Assembly (NCBI GenBank): GCA_039584685.1
Contig: JBDGXI010000127.1
Span: 1-6,144, forward strand
DNA from: Benthicola sp039584685
GTDB lineage: Bacteria; Gemmatimonadota; Gemmatimonadetes; Palauibacterales; Palauibacteraceae
Length of the DNA stretch: 6,144 bases
Direction: 5' to 3'
A program made the translations under genes and the position numbers. Below are positions 4,655 to 6,144 of the stretch, piece by piece. The notes beneath the pieces were generated by a model, which searched no databases, had not been told where the DNA came from, and worked only from the letters and a program-made list of their open reading frames with translations. The first letter of the stretch is position 1. Every line of letters starts with the position of its first letter.

Positions 4655-5977
4655 ATGACCCGCTTCTCGTCTCTATTCGTTCTGCTCGCGGCCACTCTGG
4701 TCAGCCCGGCCGGCGCTTCTCAGCCGACGCCACTAGTCCGTACGATCCTGTTCTTCTCTCCCACATGTCCGCATTGCCACACGGTCATCACGGAATCGCT
4801 GCCACCGCTGGTCGAGAGGTACGGCGAGTCTCTGGTCATCGTGGCGATCAACATCCAGTCGCTCGAAGGACAGCGGCTGTTTCAGAACGCCGGGCGCCTA
4901 TATGGGATCCCGCCGGAGCAGCTTGGCGTGCCGCTGCTGGCCGTGGGAGATCGGGCGCTGGTCGGTTCCTTCGACATCCCCGATCAATTGCCGGCGATCG
5001 CCGACGCAGGGCTCGCTGCCGGGGGCATACCGTGGCCCGAAATCGAGGGTCTCCAGGCCGCGCTGGTGGCAGCCGGAGTCGAGGAGGCAGAGGCGGCGGG
5101 CACTGAAGAACGGGTCGCGGCGGAGGAGCAGGCCCCGTCGGAAGGCAGGGTTGCCGTCGAGGAGCCACCGCTTGTGAGCGAAGCCGTGCCCGAGTCCTCG
5201 GCGCCACCGGCTGAGCGTGCTGCCGAGCCACCGGCGCGCTTCGAAGTCACCGCGCCTGAGGCTCCCGCCGACCTGGTCAGGGCCCCCGAGATCGCTGACG
5301 TGGAAACCACCCTGGCGATTCCCGATGCCGGGGCCCGCCGGGCCATTATGGATCTGGCCACGGCGGAATCGAGCACGGCCACTCTGACACCGTGGCAGAA
5401 GTTCAATCAGGACCGATTCGGGAACTCGATCGCCGTGGTCGTTCTGACCGGGATGGTCCTCTCGGTCCTGGCTGTCCTGGCGCTGTCGGGACGCCGAGCG
5501 TCGCTTCCTCACTGGCCGGACTGGGCCGTGGGGCTCATCGTCGTGGTGGGCCTCGCCATCGCGGCGTACCTGAGCTACGTGGAGGTGACGCAGGCGGAGG
5601 CCATCTGCGGTCCGGTCGGCGACTGCAACACGGTGCAGCAGAGTCCGTACGCCAGGCTGTTAGGCCTCGTCCCGATCGGGGTGCTCGGGTTCTACGGGTA
5701 CGCCGCGCTGGGTCTCGGGTGGCTGCTCCGCGATCGCGGACCGCGCCACTGGAACTCGGGTCTGGCCATCGCGCTGTGGCTCGGAGCGCTGCTGGGAACG
5801 CTCTTCTCCATCTACCTCACGGTGCTCGAGCCGTTCGTGATAGGTGCGACCTGCATGTGGTGCGTCACGTCGGCCGGTTTGATGACGCTCCTGCTGTGGG
5901 CCGCGACGCCCGGGGCCATCGAAGCATGGAGTGGGTCTCGGGGGCCAACTGGAGAGCAGCGGGACCTCACCCGGTGA
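4655..5977 (+). CDS. Thioredoxin-VKOR fusion, disulfide-forming membrane oxidoreductase
   Basis: This likely makes protein disulfides outside the cytoplasm: the thioredoxin domain oxidises substrates and the VKOR domain reoxidises it, passing electrons to quinone. It has 440 residues. A signal peptide (1-21, AGA before SQ) leads to a thioredoxin-like domain with the CPHC active site (38-41) and a probable cis-proline at P93 in LGVPLLAVGD. Residues about 142-246 are an acidic Ala/Pro/Glu linker. A helix follows at 259-278, then the VKOR domain: a helix at 290-308, loop cysteines C318 and C324 (ICGPVGDC), S330, then more helices and the quinone-site CMWC pair (400-403). All four VKOR cysteines are present. 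The order is reversed from the best-studied bacterial form, where thioredoxin is C-terminal. The extra helix at 259-278 fits this, returning the chain to the cytoplasm before VKOR. There is no ribosome binding site, but this ATG gives a proper signal peptide. The 3' end overlaps the convergent DUF3307 gene. Confidence 0.92.
   Translation: MTRFSSLFVLLAATLVSPAGASQPTPLVRTILFFSPTCPHCHTVITESLPPLVERYGESLVIVAINIQSLEGQRLFQNAGRLYGIPPEQLGVPLLAVGDRALVGSFDIPDQLPAIADAGLAAGGIPWPEIEGLQAALVAAGVEEAEAAGTEERVAAEEQAPSEGRVAVEEPPLVSEAVPESSAPPAERAAEPPARFEVTAPEAPADLVRAPEIADVETTLAIPDAGARRAIMDLATAESSTATLTPWQKFNQDRFGNSIAVVVLTGMVLSVLAVLALSGRRASLPHWPDWAVGLIVVVGLAIAAYLSYVEVTQAEAICGPVGDCNTVQQSPYARLLGLVPIGVLGFYGYAALGLGWLLRDRGPRHWNSGLAIALWLGALLGTLFSIYLTVLEPFVIGATCMWCVTSAGLMTLLLWAATPGAIEAWSGSRGPTGEQRDLTR
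5727..5740. repeat. 14-base perfect palindrome inside the Trx-VKOR gene
   Basis: TCCGCGATCGCGGA is its own reverse complement and contains GCGATCGC. A shorter relative, GGCGATCGCC, lies at 4993-5002 in the same gene. Together with the two copies at 2425-2462 these make four GCGATCGC octamers in the window, in both coding and non-coding DNA. Confidence 0.6.
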
Positions 5978-6143
5978 CCAGGAACGCGATGAGCACGAGC
6001 ACCAGGCAATGCGCGAGCTGATCGAGGCCAAGCACCCACCAGAACGCCCGGTTGGTCGGATCCCTCATTCTCGGAAAGCGCGCCCCGAGGCGGCCGCGAG
6101 TGAGGTCGATGGCGAAATGAGTGACGAACTCGATCGCGACCAC
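5967..6143 (-). CDS. DUF3307 family membrane protein, C-terminal part (runs off the window)
   Basis: The minus strand is open from the window edge to a TGA at 5967-5969 and gives 58 residues. These hold VAIEFVTHFAIDLTRGRLG, then FWWVLGLDQLAHCLVLVLIAF and a short end, LVTG. The spacing of an H-x3-D pair (THFAID), a basic stretch, and DQ-x2-H at the start of a last hydrophobic helix matches the C-terminus of DUF3307 proteins as I recall them. These are small bacterial inner-membrane proteins of unknown function. The start and N-terminal helices lie beyond 6144. The last 11 bases overlap the end of the convergent Trx-VKOR gene, leaving no room for a terminator between them. The family call rests on a short pattern, but the frame clearly encodes a membrane protein. 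Confidence 0.68.
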   Translation of the reverse strand: MVAIEFVTHFAIDLTRGRLGARFPRMRDPTNRAFWWVLGLDQLAHCLVLVLIAFLVTG

Positions 6144-6144
6144 A

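Noticed and set aside
4898..5512. Minus-strand open frame of 204 codons opposite the Trx-VKOR linker
   Set aside because: Arg/Gly-rich antisense shadow of a low-complexity GC-rich coding stretch with no motif.

Overview
The window is GC-rich, densely coding bacterial DNA carrying five complete protein genes and two genes cut by the window edges. Most starts have a recognisable Shine-Dalgarno sequence (GGAG/AGGAG type). The lineage cannot be fixed from the sequence alone. The gene mix (a bacterial SLC12-type transporter, a thioredoxin-VKOR fusion, a Gemmatimonadota-like four-helix membrane protein) and the composition suggest an environmental high-GC phylum such as Gemmatimonadota. That is a tentative inference from memory of protein style.

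Layout from left to right. Positions 1-114 are the left end of an IS3-family insertion sequence on the minus strand: a terminal TGACCTGACCCCC tip, a leader with a ribosome binding site, and the first 13 codons of OrfA. The IS tip lies 9 bases beyond the stop codon of a large minus-strand gene (124-2379) for a cation-chloride cotransporter (SLC12/CCC family, APC superfamily). A non-coding divergent interval of about 410 bases (2380-2792) separates it from a plus-strand 1-Cys/Prx6-type peroxiredoxin (2793-3428). A strong hairpin follows the peroxiredoxin. Next come a pair of related inverted repeats and a small YdhR-type Dabb-fold protein (3576-3902).

A minus-strand four-helix membrane protein of unknown function (3966-4472) converges on ydhR and diverges from the last complete gene. 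That gene (4655-5977) encodes an exported thioredoxin domain joined by an acidic Ala/Pro/Glu linker to a vitamin K epoxide reductase (VKOR) domain. The right edge holds the C-terminus of a minus-strand DUF3307 membrane protein (5967-6143), which overlaps the end of the VKOR gene tail to tail.

Functionally this is a loose neighbourhood and not a clear pathway. Two proteins handle thiol chemistry, in different compartments: the peroxiredoxin in the cytoplasm and Trx-VKOR in disulfide formation outside it. Three others are membrane proteins, one an ion transporter. Most neighbours are divergent or convergent, so there is little operon structure. I see no evidence of a wholly new system. The best leads are the reversed domain order of the Trx-VKOR fusion, repeat elements in front of three genes, and an excess of CGATCG/GCGATCGC palindromes.
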